Of a stretch of 64,000 nt of DNA, positions 18,004 to 27,584 are shown in pieces (position 1 is the stretch's first letter; every line of letters starts with the position of its first letter). A program made the translations under genes and the position numbers. Source of the DNA: Pantoea sp. IMH (lineage in GTDB: Bacteria; Pseudomonadota; Gammaproteobacteria; Enterobacterales; Enterobacteriaceae); assembly GCF_000599885.1 (NCBI RefSeq), contig NZ_JFGT01000002.1, forward strand, positions 1-64,000, in the 5' to 3' direction. The notes beneath the pieces are model-generated. The model was given only the letters and a program-made list of their open reading frames with translations, did no database searches and was not told the DNA's origin.

Positions 18004-18668
18004 TTTGGCTCCCGATCCTGACGGTTAACGTGATCTTCCAGACGGCTTTGCAGCATGGACAGCAGCGTCGCCATCACCCAGTAGATCAGCGAAGCGGCCA
18101 GATACATAGTGAAAACTTCCAGCGTGCGCGAGGTGATCAGCTGTGCCTGGCGGAACAGCTCCGGCACCTGGATAGTGGCGGCAAGAGAGGTATCCTTAAC
18201 CAGACTGATAAAACTGTTCCCCAGCGGCGGCAGCGCGGTTCTGGCTGCCTGCGGCAGGACAACCCGGCGCAGCGTCTGCCAGCGGGTCATGCCGATACTG
18301 GCCGCCGCCTCCCACTGCCCGCGCTCGATGGCAGAAATCGCCCCGCGCAGGGATTCAGAGGTATAGGCCGCGGTATTCAGCGAAAGACCTATCATCGCCG
18401 AGGGAATGGGATCGAGTTCAATACCGAACTGCGGCAGACCGTAATAGATCATAAAGAGCTGGGCAATCAGCGGCGTGCCGCGAAATATCGATACGTAAAT
18501 GCGCGAGAGCCAGGCAAACGGCCAGAAGGGCGAAAGGCGCATCATCGCCAGCAGGAAGCCCAGCAACAGGCCGAAAAACATCCCGCCAATGCTGAGTTCG
18601 AGGGTGAAAAGCGCCCCTTTAAGTAAAAAAGGTGCTGAATCCAGCACCAGTTGAATACTTTCCTGCAT
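18000..18668 (-). CDS. tcyL: L-cystine ABC transporter permease TcyL
   Basis: A 222-aa inner-membrane permease, the same length as E. coli YecS. It contains the EAA loop (GQWEAAASIGMTRWQTLRRVVLPQA) that docks the ATPase, and about five membrane helices. The start is the ATG at 18668, whose A is the last base of the tcyJ TAA stop (TAATG overlap); an upstream in-frame TTG/GTG-type extension would lie inside tcyJ and is rejected. It forms an operon with tcyJ and tcyN. Confidence 0.93.
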   Translation of the reverse strand: MQESIQLVLDSAPFLLKGALFTLELSIGGMFFGLLLGFLLAMMRLSPFWPFAWLSRIYVSIFRGTPLIAQLFMIYYGLPQFGIELDPIPSAMIGLSLNTAAYTSESLRGAISAIERGQWEAAASIGMTRWQTLRRVVLPQAARTALPPLGNSFISLVKDTSLAATIQVPELFRQAQLITSRTLEVFTMYLAASLIYWVMATLLSMLQSRLEDHVNRQDREPK

Positions 18669-19471
18669 TATTTCGTCACGTCCGCGCCAAACCATTTGTC
18701 AGACAGCGTCTTCAGCGTGCCGTCTTTCTGCATTTCAGCAACGGCCTCATCGATCGCTTTCAGCATTTCAGGGTTGCCTTTACGCAGTGCGACGCCCGCT
18801 TCCAGACGTGAGAACGCCGGGCCGGAGACCGCCAGCGTATTGCCGGTTTTCTTCACCAGATCCAGCGCGGCCAGACGATCAACCAGGATGGCATCAATAC
18901 GGCCAACGCGCAGATCCTGATATTTAGTCGGGTCATCATCATAGGTGCGGATATCAACATCTTTCACGTTCTCACGCAGCCACTGCTCGTAGTTGGAGCC
19001 GAGGCCCACGCCCACTTTCTTACCACTCAAATCTTCCGGTTTGCTGATACTGGCTGCCTTCTCTTTTTTGGTCAACGCCTGCACGCCGGACACGGTGTAT
19101 GGCGTGGAGAAATCATATTTCTTTTGACGCTCCGGAGAGATGGTCACCTGGTTAATCGCCACATCAATGCGGCCAGAGTCCAGCGAGGCCAGCATGCCAT
19201 CCCATTTGGTCGGTTTCAGGTTTGCCTTAACGCCCAGATGCGCAGCCAGCGCCTGGGCAAATTCCACTTCAAATCCGGTAAGCTTGCCGTTTTCATCCTG
19301 GAAGCTGAACGGCGGATAGGTGCCCTCCAGGCCGACCAGCAGCGAGCCGCGATCTTTCACTTTGCTGAGTAAATTGCCTTCCGCGGCCTGGGTGCTGGCG
19401 GAAAAACCGGCGACCAGAGCAAGCGACATGACGCCCATCATCAGTTGGCGAGGCACCAGAGAAAAATTCAT
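18668..19471 (-). CDS. tcyJ: L-cystine periplasmic binding protein TcyJ (FliY)
   Basis: A 267-aa solute-binding protein. A signal peptide occupies about the first 29 residues (hydrophobic MMGVMSLALVAGF, then a cleavage site near QAAEG). The mature part is a family 3 binding protein (LLVGLEGTYPPFSFQDENGKLTGFEVE). It captures L-cystine in the periplasm. GGAG precedes the ATG. dcyD lies upstream on the same strand, 165 bp away, as in E. coli, linking cystine uptake with D-cysteine breakdown. Confidence 0.94.
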   Translation of the reverse strand: MNFSLVPRQLMMGVMSLALVAGFSASTQAAEGNLLSKVKDRGSLLVGLEGTYPPFSFQDENGKLTGFEVEFAQALAAHLGVKANLKPTKWDGMLASLDSGRIDVAINQVTISPERQKKYDFSTPYTVSGVQALTKKEKAASISKPEDLSGKKVGVGLGSNYEQWLRENVKDVDIRTYDDDPTKYQDLRVGRIDAILVDRLAALDLVKKTGNTLAVSGPAFSRLEAGVALRKGNPEMLKAIDEAVAEMQKDGTLKTLSDKWFGADVTK

Positions 19472-19636
19472 AAGGACTCCGTTAGGTTAGTGGATAGCGT
19501 TGGGAGGCGAGCTCCCGCTTCTCTTTATAATGACCGCTTTGGCAGTGTTGCCAGGCGTTCTGGCATTTTCTGACACCAAGAATCTATTCGACCCGGCGCG
19601 TTTATACCAGCCGCCGGGGAAATTATTCTTCTCTTT

Positions 19637-20623
19637 TCAGACGAAATGATGATAAGCGAATAATGCGGGCGAGCCGCCGGTATGGATAAAAGCGATGGGC
19701 CCTTCGCGACGGAAGCGCTTTTGCGTGATGCCGTCAATCAGCCCCGCCATTGCCTTGCCAGTATAGACCGGATCGAGAAAGATCCCTTCGAGCCGGGCCA
19801 GCAATTTGATCGCTTCCATGCCCTCTTCGTTCGGCATACCGTACTGCGGGCTGAAATAATCATCCCACAAATTGACCGGCGCGCTGGCATTCAGCTCAAG
19901 CGATGCCGCCAGCGCGTCACGAATAGCGAGCACTTTAGGGCGCTGCTCGTCCGCTATACGGGAAACGGTAACGCCAATCAGCTCAGTGTCGGGTAGCAGC
20001 TGCTCCAGCCCTACCGCAAGACCGGCGTGCGTACCCGCGCTGCCGGAGGCAACCACCACGGCGGCGAAATCGACCACGCCTTCGCTCTGATGTGCGATTT
20101 CCTGGGCACACTCAACGTAGCCGAGCGCGCCCAGCGCGTTAGAACCGCCGACCGGCACGATATAGGGACGGAAACCCTGCGCTTCCAGCCGTGTCGCCTG
20201 CTCTTCAAGCTGAGCGTCAGGATCGTGCAGCGCGTCCACCATGATCACTTCCGCCTCCATCAGATCGAGTAACAGGCGGTTGCCGTTGCTGAGGTAGTTT
20301 TCCGCCGTGGTGTGAATCGGGTTCTCCAGCAGCGCTACGCATTTCAGGCCGAGCTTCGCCGCAACGGCCGCAGTCTGGCGAACATGGTTAGACTGAATAG
20401 CACCCGCGGTCAGCAGCACATCGGCGCCCTGACGCAGCGCGTCGGCGGCAAGAAATTCCAGCTTTCTGAGCTTATTACCGCCCAGTGCTACCGGCGTGAC
20501 ATCGTCACGTTTGATGAAGATATCCCGACCAAGATAGTCGGAGAAACGGGGCAGGTGTTCCAGTGGCGTCGGAGCACCAAGCAGCTCCAGCCGGGGAAAG
20601 GCATTTAAAAGATGTAAGGACAA
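19637..20623 (-). CDS. dcyD: D-cysteine desulfhydrase DcyD
   Basis: A 328-aa pyridoxal-phosphate enzyme that splits D-cysteine to pyruvate, sulfide and ammonia. The PLP lysine is in [10 protein letters not shown] near residue 50, and the phosphate-binding glycines are in [13 protein letters not shown]. The start is a TTG at 20623, preceded by a near-perfect AGGAGG five bases away; the protein then aligns from its first residues with E. coli DcyD. TTG may hold down expression. Confidence 0.92.
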   Translation of the reverse strand: MSLHLLNAFPRLELLGAPTPLEHLPRFSDYLGRDIFIKRDDVTPVALGGNKLRKLEFLAADALRQGADVLLTAGAIQSNHVRQTAAVAAKLGLKCVALLENPIHTTAENYLSNGNRLLLDLMEAEVIMVDALHDPDAQLEEQATRLEAQGFRPYIVPVGGSNALGALGYVECAQEIAHQSEGVVDFAAVVVASGSAGTHAGLAVGLEQLLPDTELIGVTVSRIADEQRPKVLAIRDALAASLELNASAPVNLWDDYFSPQYGMPNEEGMEAIKLLARLEGIFLDPVYTGKAMAGLIDGITQKRFRREGPIAFIHTGGSPALFAYHHFV

Positions 20624-20714
20624 CGTGGCCTCCTGAGAGCGCGCAAAAAGTTATCCTTACAGTTTTACAGAAGTTTGCCAAAAGGTAACGAAAAAAGCGG
20701 GTGCCACCGGCAGC

Positions 20715-21218
20715 CTAATTACGCTGCCAGCCCAGGAACTGATCGTATTTGCGCAGGGCAATACGGTAATTATTATTGCCGGCATCAGGCAGATCGTTTT
20801 CAAGGCATTCGTGCCAGCTGTTACCGCGCAACTTTTCCGCCGGGAAATTGCGTTTGGACAGCATATCGTCAAGGCGACGCAGGCGAACAACATATTCGCG
20901 AATCGTACTGTGGCTCATTTCTGTCTGTTCAAACAGGTATTGCTTAAACGCCATAATGTCAAAATAGGTTGGATGCGTATTACAGAAAATATCGCTGCAA
21001 AAGCGGCAAAGCGCCGTCAGCTCATTCTGCAGTTTTAACCAGACCTGATCGTCGATCAGCTGATCCATCCGGGCAATCGCCTCTTTATTTATTATCTGAC
21101 CACGAAACACCAGCGCCATACGGTCCAGAACTTTGCCACAATGTGAACAGTTACTCTGGCTGTGTTTATAGTCTTTTAAATAACGGCTTAACGGCCTCAT
21201 TTTTACGTTGGATCCCAT
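20715..21218 (-). CDS. fliZ: Motility regulator FliZ
   Basis: A 167-aa FliZ. It carries the conserved RPLSRYLKDYKHSQ start, paired Cys (CSHCGK, CRFCSD), the core FKQYLFEQTEMS...EYVVRLRRL and the ending NNYRIALRKY. The central part resembles the core-binding domain of tyrosine recombinases and binds sigma-S-type promoters, by which FliZ represses curli/sigma-S genes during motility. It lies 42 bp after fliA and is presumably co-transcribed. Confidence 0.93.
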   Translation of the reverse strand: MGSNVKMRPLSRYLKDYKHSQSNCSHCGKVLDRMALVFRGQIINKEAIARMDQLIDDQVWLKLQNELTALCRFCSDIFCNTHPTYFDIMAFKQYLFEQTEMSHSTIREYVVRLRRLDDMLSKRNFPAEKLRGNSWHECLENDLPDAGNNNYRIALRKYDQFLGWQRN

Positions 21219-21260
21219 CTTGAGTCCCCGGTTGGTGTTGAGAGTGCGAAGCTGACTCTG

Positions 21261-21983
21261 TCAGCGCGCTCCCGTTAACCGGGCGCGCAGGCGTTTGATC
21301 GCCTGACTGTGCAGCTGGCTGACCCGGGATTCCCCGACCTCCAACACTGCGCCAATCTCTTTAAGATTCAGCTCTTCCTGGTAGTAAAGTGTCAGCACCA
21401 TTTTTTCGCGATCCGGCAGCGCCTCGATCGCTTCAATGACGCGTTCACGCAAATTTCCTTCCATCAGCTGGTGCAGCGGATTGGCCTCTTCATGGCCGTC
21501 CGTCACCAGTTCCGCGCTGTCACCGTGCTCCTCACGAAACTCGTCGTAAGAGAACAGCTGACTATTATTGGTATCCAGCAGGATCTGGCGGTATTCCTCC
21601 AGCGAGACCTCCAGCTGCGCCGCCACTTCCTGTTCGGTTGCGGAACGGCCCAGCGTCTGTTCAACCCGATGCATCGCGCCTGCCACTTCGCGCGCGTTAC
21701 GCCGGACGCTGCGTGGCGCCCAGTCGCGACTGCGCAGCTCATCGAGCATGGCGCCACGGATGCGCTGCACGGCGTAGGTGGTAAAGGCGGTGCCCTGCAA
21801 CGCGTCATAGCGCTCCACGGCGTTCAGCAGCCCTATTCCTCCTGCCTGCAGCAGATCGTCGAGCTCCACGCTGGCCGGCAGTCTGACCTGCAGACGCAGC
21901 GCTTCATGTCTCACCAGCGGCACATATCGCTGCCACAGCGAGTTTTTATCCATCACCCCATCGGCGGTATAGAAATCATTCAC
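21261..21983 (-). CDS. fliA: Flagellar sigma factor FliA (sigma-28)
   Basis: A 240-aa sigma-28. Region 2 includes DDLLQAGGIGLLNAVERYD and TYAVQRIRGAMLDELRSRDW; region 4 ends with VGESRVSQLHSQAIKRLRARL, a helix-turn-helix for the -35 element. It directs transcription of class 3 flagellar genes (fliC, fliD, cheV and the chemoreceptor in this window) and is held inactive by FlgM until hook completion. The upstream region carries a sigma-28-type promoter, fitting autoregulation. Confidence 0.96.
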   Translation of the reverse strand: MNDFYTADGVMDKNSLWQRYVPLVRHEALRLQVRLPASVELDDLLQAGGIGLLNAVERYDALQGTAFTTYAVQRIRGAMLDELRSRDWAPRSVRRNAREVAGAMHRVEQTLGRSATEQEVAAQLEVSLEEYRQILLDTNNSQLFSYDEFREEHGDSAELVTDGHEEANPLHQLMEGNLRERVIEAIEALPDREKMVLTLYYQEELNLKEIGAVLEVGESRVSQLHSQAIKRLRARLTGAR

Positions 21984-22007
21984 CCTGACTACCCTGCGTT
22001 AGTTAAG

Positions 22008-22030
22008 TTATCGGCATGATTATCTATTTC
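22008..22030 (-). promoter_or_regulatory. Sigma-28-type promoter of fliA
   Basis: On the minus strand GCCGATAA (22015-22008) is a perfect -10 match. GAAA (22030-22027) lies 11 bases upstream as a partial -35. The element sits 24 bp before the fliA start. Confidence 0.6.
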
Positions 22031-22126
22031 TGTAGTGCGGATTGATTGGCGGAATAGCGGTACTAAAGGCGGGTAATTTCACTTTTGTGTAAAAAAGCGG
22101 CGCATGACGCAGCCGCTTCGGAAAAA

Positions 22127-23095
22127 TCAGCCGTACTGCCGGAGTTTTGCGCGCGTGGCTTCAGGAACCTGATGCCAGAGTGCGCAGACCTGGCCGTTAA
22201 TCGCCTGATAAGCCTGACGTAAATCTTCACTAAGCGGGCTGATACCGCGCAGATGGACGCAGCCGGTAACGGCATCAATGGTCAGCAGGCGGTTAATAAA
22301 CAGCCGCATAAGATCGCTGCGCAGAAACAGGCCGTTGTCCACGCCGTTATCGCTGAGAAAGCCCTCTTCATTCTCTTCCGTCAGAATATGGCAGGCTTCC
22401 ACCCAGGGATGGGTTGCGTTCTCCGGCAGCGGCGTACCGGTGATGATGCAGGCGCGGTAGCGTGTCCTGACGGCGGCGGCAAACTCCGCCTGGCTTGCCT
22501 GCTGCCAGACCTGCGCCTTCACCTTTCTGCCCACCAGCGTACCGGGCATTACGCCGGGCGGCACCGGCTGTAGCGGACTGGAAATCACCGCCATAAACTG
22601 AATCCGGCGGGACACGCTGAAGCAGGGATGCGCGCCAGCATCAAAAAGCTGCCAGTACGCCTCATCGCCTTCGTGACGCATCAGCGAAAGCGTGTAGCCC
22701 CGGCTGGCAATCAGCTGTTGCGCCGCGGCGGAGGCAGGATCGAGCATGGCGTAAACGCGGCTCTCCCCCATCACCTTCCAGCGGTTCTCCTGCTTCGCGG
22801 CGTCGGTACGGCGGAAATAGTAGAAAGGCAACTGCTGCTTGAGGTAATACTCCAGCCGCCGCAGATAGCTTTTTCGTTCGTTATCGTTAGTAATGAACAA
22901 AAGATCCTCAAGCGGACTGTTGGTTTCATTGTTGGCGAAAATCGCACGAATAATCAGATGGCGATAGCTGGTGGAAGGACTGAGCAGCGCTCTGGCGGTC
23001 AGCGCTTTCTCTTCGGGGAATTTCAGCGCATAGCGTTGAGCGATGTCGTCAAAGCTCAGCAGATCGCCGGGTTGCAGGTCAACGTTGAAGCGCAT
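22127..23095 (-). CDS. HNH-domain protein between fliA and fliB
   Basis: A 322-aa protein whose C-terminal third matches the HNH-2 endonuclease-like pattern: CIITGTPLPENATHPWVEACHIL, then DNGLFLRSDLMRLF and LLTID. Residues 1-200 show no domain I recognise. HNH proteins of this class usually have DLHxLF at the last position; here the His is Met, so a metal or catalytic ligand may be missing. The usual E. coli neighbours fliA and fliC are here separated by this gene and fliB, making it an accessory gene. It may be a restriction-like nuclease or a repurposed DNA-binding regulator. Confidence 0.65.
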   Translation of the reverse strand: MRFNVDLQPGDLLSFDDIAQRYALKFPEEKALTARALLSPSTSYRHLIIRAIFANNETNSPLEDLLFITNDNERKSYLRRLEYYLKQQLPFYYFRRTDAAKQENRWKVMGESRVYAMLDPASAAAQQLIASRGYTLSLMRHEGDEAYWQLFDAGAHPCFSVSRRIQFMAVISSPLQPVPPGVMPGTLVGRKVKAQVWQQASQAEFAAAVRTRYRACIITGTPLPENATHPWVEACHILTEENEEGFLSDNGVDNGLFLRSDLMRLFINRLLTIDAVTGCVHLRGISPLSEDLRQAYQAINGQVCALWHQVPEATRAKLRQYG

Positions 23096-23216
23096 AGCAA
23101 CACTCCAGAGAAATGATTAAAAGTTATAAGGGGCTCTGAAAAGTGTTATCGGCAGGTTGAAGAATAACTGTAATGTAGGCAATAGTTGAGAAATAAAGAT
23201 ATTTCTGCCTATCTGA

Positions 23217-23251
23217 ATTGTTCACCTCTACGCACCGGAAAGGTGAACAAT
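23217..23251. repeat. 11-bp perfect inverted repeat
   Basis: ATTGTTCACCT (23217-23227) and AGGTGAACAAT (23241-23251) flank a 13-base loop. No T-run on either side, so it is not a typical terminator; it lies between the HNH gene and fliB and could be an operator or an mRNA structure in the fliB 3' region. Confidence 0.5.
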
Positions 23252-23325
23252 ATGTTAAGCGCATGACTGCTGCCTTCTAGTGACAAGTAACCGCCAAAAC
23301 AAGGCCGTTACTTCATAGCATCCGT

Positions 23326-24528
23326 TTATTTTAACAGATAGATAAGCGACAAATCATCATTGACTTTGGTTTTATTAATTTCCGCCACAAAAGCCAACGC
23401 CGACTTCGCAGTGTGTTTGGTAACCGAATGGTAACTGTAGATAATATTAATAATATCATCCTCATCAACCTGGCCTACCATCTCGACGCTGGCGGCGATC
23501 AGTGATTTCAACAGGAACCAGTCAGCCGTCAACAAATATAATTTCATTAGTGGCGTGAGGCTGTCATCACCGGGGAAGAAGCTATCATAAATACGGTATT
23601 GAATATAATTATTCATTACCCAGGGACGTTCTGCAAACCAGGGCATCATTTTACTCTGCCAGGCGTTCTCCAGCCTTACCATCGACTGGTTGATATCATT
23701 ATTTTTTGCACCTTCAGTCTGTATATAAATAAGCTTGTTGATATAATGATCTAACATCGGCAAGCCGCGCAATTTAGTTATCCCCCCAAAATAGGTCTGC
23801 ATGCGCAACAGCAGTGACCACTGCAAATTGTAATCCGGCTTTACCTGATCAAGCTGCTGTCTGATCCCGCCCTGGGTCAGGCTGCTAATGGTCTGAGCAA
23901 AGTAATCCTCCAGCTTTGCCACGCGATCGTCAGCGTCATTCACTTTCCCTGTATAGAGTAAAAAACTGGCCAGGGCGTAAAATGCCTCATCAATGTGTTC
24001 ACCGCTATATTTGACAATATTGAGGCACATTAAATTCAGCAGCTTTTTCTCTTGATCGAGCTCTTGTGCCTTATTCGCTTCCGGCTGCAGGTAATTCGTC
24101 TGTTCGAACAGCATGGCATCGGGCGAAGACAATAACTGGCGTGCCGCTTCCGGGCAAGAGAGCGCTAAGCTCTTCTGCTTTTCATATTTAAAAATCTTCG
24201 CCCCCCTTGGATAAGTAGCGCAGGTAGGACTTAGTGCCGATGCACCTAATTCGGAATGCACTTTGCACAGCCGTGCTTCATCCAAAAAGGCACAGTTTCC
24301 GGCCGTATTGAGCTTCATTTTCCCCCAGTTTTCATAGCTGCGTCGGGTTGTGACGATATTTTCTGCAGCAAGGGTTTTTATTTCAATCCGGGAGGACTTT
24401 AAGTAGCGATTTACCGTTGGCTTATCGAGGGTAATGTCCCAGCCTTTGCAGCAGTGATCCCGACATTCACTGCCAATACACTGAAAGACACTGACAAACT
24501 GCGGCTCAATGACAGTAATATTTTTCAT
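23326..24528 (-). CDS. fliB: Flagellin lysine-N-methylase FliB
   Basis: A 400-aa FliB. The cysteine cluster typical of the family is present: CIGSECRDHCCKGWDI near the N terminus, CAFLDEARLCKVHSELG, SPTCATYPRG and SCPEAARQLL. In Salmonella FliB methylates surface-exposed lysines of flagellin and affects adhesion and hydrophobicity. It is encoded directly upstream of the fliC terminator on the same strand. The cysteines suggest an iron-sulfur or metal-dependent enzyme (inference). Confidence 0.88.
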   Translation of the reverse strand: MKNITVIEPQFVSVFQCIGSECRDHCCKGWDITLDKPTVNRYLKSSRIEIKTLAAENIVTTRRSYENWGKMKLNTAGNCAFLDEARLCKVHSELGASALSPTCATYPRGAKIFKYEKQKSLALSCPEAARQLLSSPDAMLFEQTNYLQPEANKAQELDQEKKLLNLMCLNIVKYSGEHIDEAFYALASFLLYTGKVNDADDRVAKLEDYFAQTISSLTQGGIRQQLDQVKPDYNLQWSLLLRMQTYFGGITKLRGLPMLDHYINKLIYIQTEGAKNNDINQSMVRLENAWQSKMMPWFAERPWVMNNYIQYRIYDSFFPGDDSLTPLMKLYLLTADWFLLKSLIAASVEMVGQVDEDDIINIIYSYHSVTKHTAKSALAFVAEINKTKVNDDLSLIYLLK

Positions 24529-24640
24529 TCTTTACCTGTTTACACTCGTAATAAAAATATGAAATTTCTTTATCAAAGAGTAGATCAGCGATGGGGAATT
24601 AATTGCAGGAACAACGGATAAAAAGTGGTCTAAACTGGCG

Positions 24641-24670
24641 CATAAAAAACCCCGCCGGAGCGGGGTTTTA
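24641..24670 (-). terminator. Terminator of fliC
   Basis: On the minus strand AACCCCGC (24667-24660) pairs with GCGGGGTT (24655-24648) around a CGGA-type tetraloop and is followed by TTTTTAT. It lies 27 bp after the fliC stop. Confidence 0.85.
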
Positions 24671-24696
24671 GGAGATTGAGCTGAAAGCTAAGGTTA

Positions 24697-25896
24697 TTAG
24701 CCCTGCAGCAGAGACATAACCTGCTGTGGAACCTGGTTAGCTTTAGACAGTACAGAGTTACCTGCCTGCTGAACGATCTGTGCTTTAGACATGTTAGAAA
24801 CTTCAACCGCGTAGTCAGCATCCTGAATACGAGACTGTGCTTCTGACAGGTTAGTCGTCGTGTTGTTCAGGTTAGTAACTGCAGAACCCAGACGGTTCTG
24901 AATCGCACCCAGTGAAGAACGGAACTTATCTACAGAAGCAATTGCGTCGTCAAGCTTAGCCAGCGGATCGGTAGAAGAACCCTTAGTCAGTGAAGATGGA
25001 TCCATGTTATCGGTATTGATAGTAAATACAGCCTTAGTCGGGTCAGTAACATCTGCCGCCTGAGGATCCAATGCGATAGTGAATTCCTGTGCTTCAGTTG
25101 CAGTACTTGTAATACCGTTATTTTTCAGATTGTTTACTTCAGCAGCATCAGCTGGTGTCACGGTTACTTTAGCAAAGACGTTGCCGTTTTCATCTGCGAA
25201 TACTTTAGCACCTTCAAGAGAAACGCTACCTGCTGCAACACCCAGACGAGTCGCCAGAGCACCAGCGGTTTTTTCAGATACTTCCGCTGCTGCAACCTGA
25301 GTGGTTTCGCCGTAATAGGTTTTAAAGGCTGCTGCACCTGTCAATTCAGTCAGGGTGCCTTTCGGACCGTTAACGTTGAAGCTGTCCAGACCCAGAGTCT
25401 TTGAATCGATTTTTTTCAGGTCGATATCGATGGTTTCGCCATCGTTCGCGCCAACCTGGATAGACATTTTGCCGTCTTTAGCCAGTACGTTCACGCCGTT
25501 GAACTGAGTCTGCTGAGAGACACGGTCAATTTCAGACAGACGTGATTTGATTTCGTCCTGGATTGAAGACAGGTCAGAATCAGAGTTAGTGCCGGTAGAA
25601 GCCTGTACTGTCAGCTCACGAACACGTTGTAAGTTGTTGTTGATTTCAGACAGTGCGCCTTCAGTGGTCTGCGCTACAGAGATACCGTCGTTAGCGTTAC
25701 GTGCAGCCTGAGTCAGACCCTTGATGTTAGAAGTAAAACGGTTGGCGATTGCCTGACCAGCAGCGTCATCTTTCGCGCTGTTGATACGCAGACCAGAAGA
25801 CAGACGCTCCATAGAGGTAGAGAGAGCAGACTGGTTCTTGTTGATGTTGTTCTGAGTGATCAGCGAGAGGCTGTTGGTATTAATGACTTGTGCCAT
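24697..25896 (-). CDS. fliC: Flagellin FliC
   Basis: A 399-aa flagellin, shorter than E. coli K-12 (498). The N-terminal D0/D1 ([45 protein letters not shown]) and the C-terminal D1/D0 ([21 protein letters not shown], ending in VMSLLQG) are conserved. The central domain of roughly residues 175-310 is variable and contains the lysines that FliB could modify. QRVRELTVQ is the stretch recognised by TLR5 and related plant receptors in enterobacterial flagellins. Exported through the flagellar channel with FliS as chaperone. Confidence 0.97.
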   Translation of the reverse strand: MAQVINTNSLSLITQNNINKNQSALSTSMERLSSGLRINSAKDDAAGQAIANRFTSNIKGLTQAARNANDGISVAQTTEGALSEINNNLQRVRELTVQASTGTNSDSDLSSIQDEIKSRLSEIDRVSQQTQFNGVNVLAKDGKMSIQVGANDGETIDIDLKKIDSKTLGLDSFNVNGPKGTLTELTGAAAFKTYYGETTQVAAAEVSEKTAGALATRLGVAAGSVSLEGAKVFADENGNVFAKVTVTPADAAEVNNLKNNGITSTATEAQEFTIALDPQAADVTDPTKAVFTINTDNMDPSSLTKGSSTDPLAKLDDAIASVDKFRSSLGAIQNRLGSAVTNLNNTTTNLSEAQSRIQDADYAVEVSNMSKAQIVQQAGNSVLSKANQVPQQVMSLLQG

Positions 25897-25974
25897 GATA
25901 AAGTTTCCTGTTAAATCGAATCGGGTTTAAGGTGTTGGGCTTGTTGCCCCCCGGCTTCATCGCCGTCAAAGTTG

Positions 25975-26001
25975 TTATCGTCTGCCTTACCCCAACCTTT
26001 A
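25975..26001 (-). promoter_or_regulatory. Sigma-28 promoter of fliC
   Basis: Minus strand: TAAAGGTT (26001-25994), 11 bases, then GACGATAA (25982-25975). One or two differences from the TAAAGTTT-N11-GCCGATAA consensus. It gives a leader of about 70 nt. Confidence 0.85.
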
Positions 26002-26105
26002 GAATTTTTTTAGCAAGAGGCGCATTTTTTTTCGCTCAGCCCTAATCGCCGAATTACCCTTCTCTATTACCGCTATTCATTCCATTACCCGCTTTTAATT
26101 CGTCG

Positions 26106-26132
26106 TAAACTTTCCTTATCACTGGCCGATAA
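26106..26132 (+). promoter_or_regulatory. Sigma-28 promoter of fliD
   Basis: TAAACTTT (26106-26113), exactly 11 bases, then GCCGATAA (26125-26132): one mismatch to consensus. It is back to back with the fliC promoter, about 105 bp apart. Confidence 0.9.
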
Positions 26133-26174
26133 CCACGCTAATCACTCCCCGTGTTGAACAGATAAGGAAACATC

Positions 26175-27575
26175 ATGGCAAGTATCTCTTCACTAGGTAT
26201 CGGTTCAGGCCTTGAATTGAGCAGTATTCTGGACAGCCTTACTGCAGCCGAAAAGACGTCTCTGAAACCGATCTCGGCGCAGCAGTCAGCCTATACCGCT
26301 AAGCTGAGCGCCTATGGCACGCTAAAAAGCGCCCTGACCACCTTCCAGACAGCGAACACCGCGCTCAGTAAAGCCGACCTGTTCGCCGCCTCGAAAGCGA
26401 CCACTACCTCGACCGCTTTCAGCGCCACCACCTCAGCAGGTGCCGTTGCCGGGAAATATTCTATCAATGTGACTCAGCTGGCCTCTGCACAAACGCTGAC
26501 CGCGGGCGTACAGAGCGATAATAAAACGGCGATCGCCAGCGCAGACAGCACTATCACTTTCCAGCCGGCGGGTGCCGATGCCAAACCTGTCACCATTACA
26601 CTCGCGGCAGGTGATTCTTCGCTGACCGGCATCCGCGATGCGATCAACAAAGCCGACGCGGGCGTTACCGCCAGCATTATCAAAACCGGCGAAGGCGCTT
26701 ACCGTCTCTCGATGACCTCCACCAAAACCGGTGAAGATAATGCGATGACCGTCAGCGTTAGCGGCGACAGCGCGCTGGAAAGTTATTTAGCCAGCAGCGG
26801 CGGCAACCTGACCGAAAGCGTTCCGGCACAGAATGCGAAACTGACGGTAAATAATGTCGCGATCGAGAGCAGCAGCAACAACATCAGCGATGCGCTGGAA
26901 GGGATTACGCTGAATCTGAGCGACATCACCAGCGGTAATCAGTCGTTGACCGTTAGCCAGGACACATCCAAAGCGTCAAGCGCCGTCAGTGCCTGGGTAG
27001 ATGCCTACAATAAGCTGCAGGACACTTTCAGTAGCCTGACAAAATATACGGCGGTTGATGCAGGTACGGAAACGCAGGACAGCAGCAACGGAGCCCTATT
27101 GGGTGATAGCACGCTGCGTACCATCCAGACTCAGCTGAAAGGGCTACTGAACAACAACGGCAGCACTTCCGCTTATAAAACGCTAGCGCAGATTGGCGTT
27201 ACCAGCAATCCATCGACAGGTAAGCTTGAACTGGATCAGACCAAACTTGATGCCGCGCTGGCGAAAGATCCGGATGGCGTGAAAGAAATGATCGTTGGCG
27301 ACGGCAAGACTACCGGCATTACCACTCAAATGGGTAACAGCATGACCGGCTGGCTCTCAAGTTCAGGTATTTTGCAGGCTGCAACCGCTGGTGTCAGCAA
27401 AACCCTGAATAATCTGACGGAGAGCTATAACGCGGCCAGCGAGCGGATTGACGCGACCATTGCCCGTTATAAAAAACAATTTACCGCGTTAGATTTAATG
27501 GTGAGCAAGCTGAACAGCACCAGCAGCTATCTCACATCGCAGTTCGACGCTTTAACCTCAAGTTCCAAGAAATAA
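26175..27575 (+). CDS. fliD: Flagellar filament cap FliD
   Basis: A 466-aa filament-capping protein (hook-associated protein 2). The N-terminal coiled region starts SISSLGIGSGLELSSILDSL. The central D2/D3 region is rich in Ser/Thr/Ala. The C terminus (KTLNNLTESYNAASERIDATI...LDLMVSKLNSTSSYLTSQF) is the second coiled region. A pentamer sits at the filament tip and directs flagellin folding. ATAAGGAAAC precedes the ATG. First gene of the fliDST operon. Confidence 0.95.
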   Translation: MASISSLGIGSGLELSSILDSLTAAEKTSLKPISAQQSAYTAKLSAYGTLKSALTTFQTANTALSKADLFAASKATTTSTAFSATTSAGAVAGKYSINVTQLASAQTLTAGVQSDNKTAIASADSTITFQPAGADAKPVTITLAAGDSSLTGIRDAINKADAGVTASIIKTGEGAYRLSMTSTKTGEDNAMTVSVSGDSALESYLASSGGNLTESVPAQNAKLTVNNVAIESSSNNISDALEGITLNLSDITSGNQSLTVSQDTSKASSAVSAWVDAYNKLQDTFSSLTKYTAVDAGTETQDSSNGALLGDSTLRTIQTQLKGLLNNNGSTSAYKTLAQIGVTSNPSTGKLELDQTKLDAALAKDPDGVKEMIVGDGKTTGITTQMGNSMTGWLSSSGILQAATAGVSKTLNNLTESYNAASERIDATIARYKKQFTALDLMVSKLNSTSSYLTSQFDALTSSSKK

Positions 27576-27584
27576 GGAGTCATA

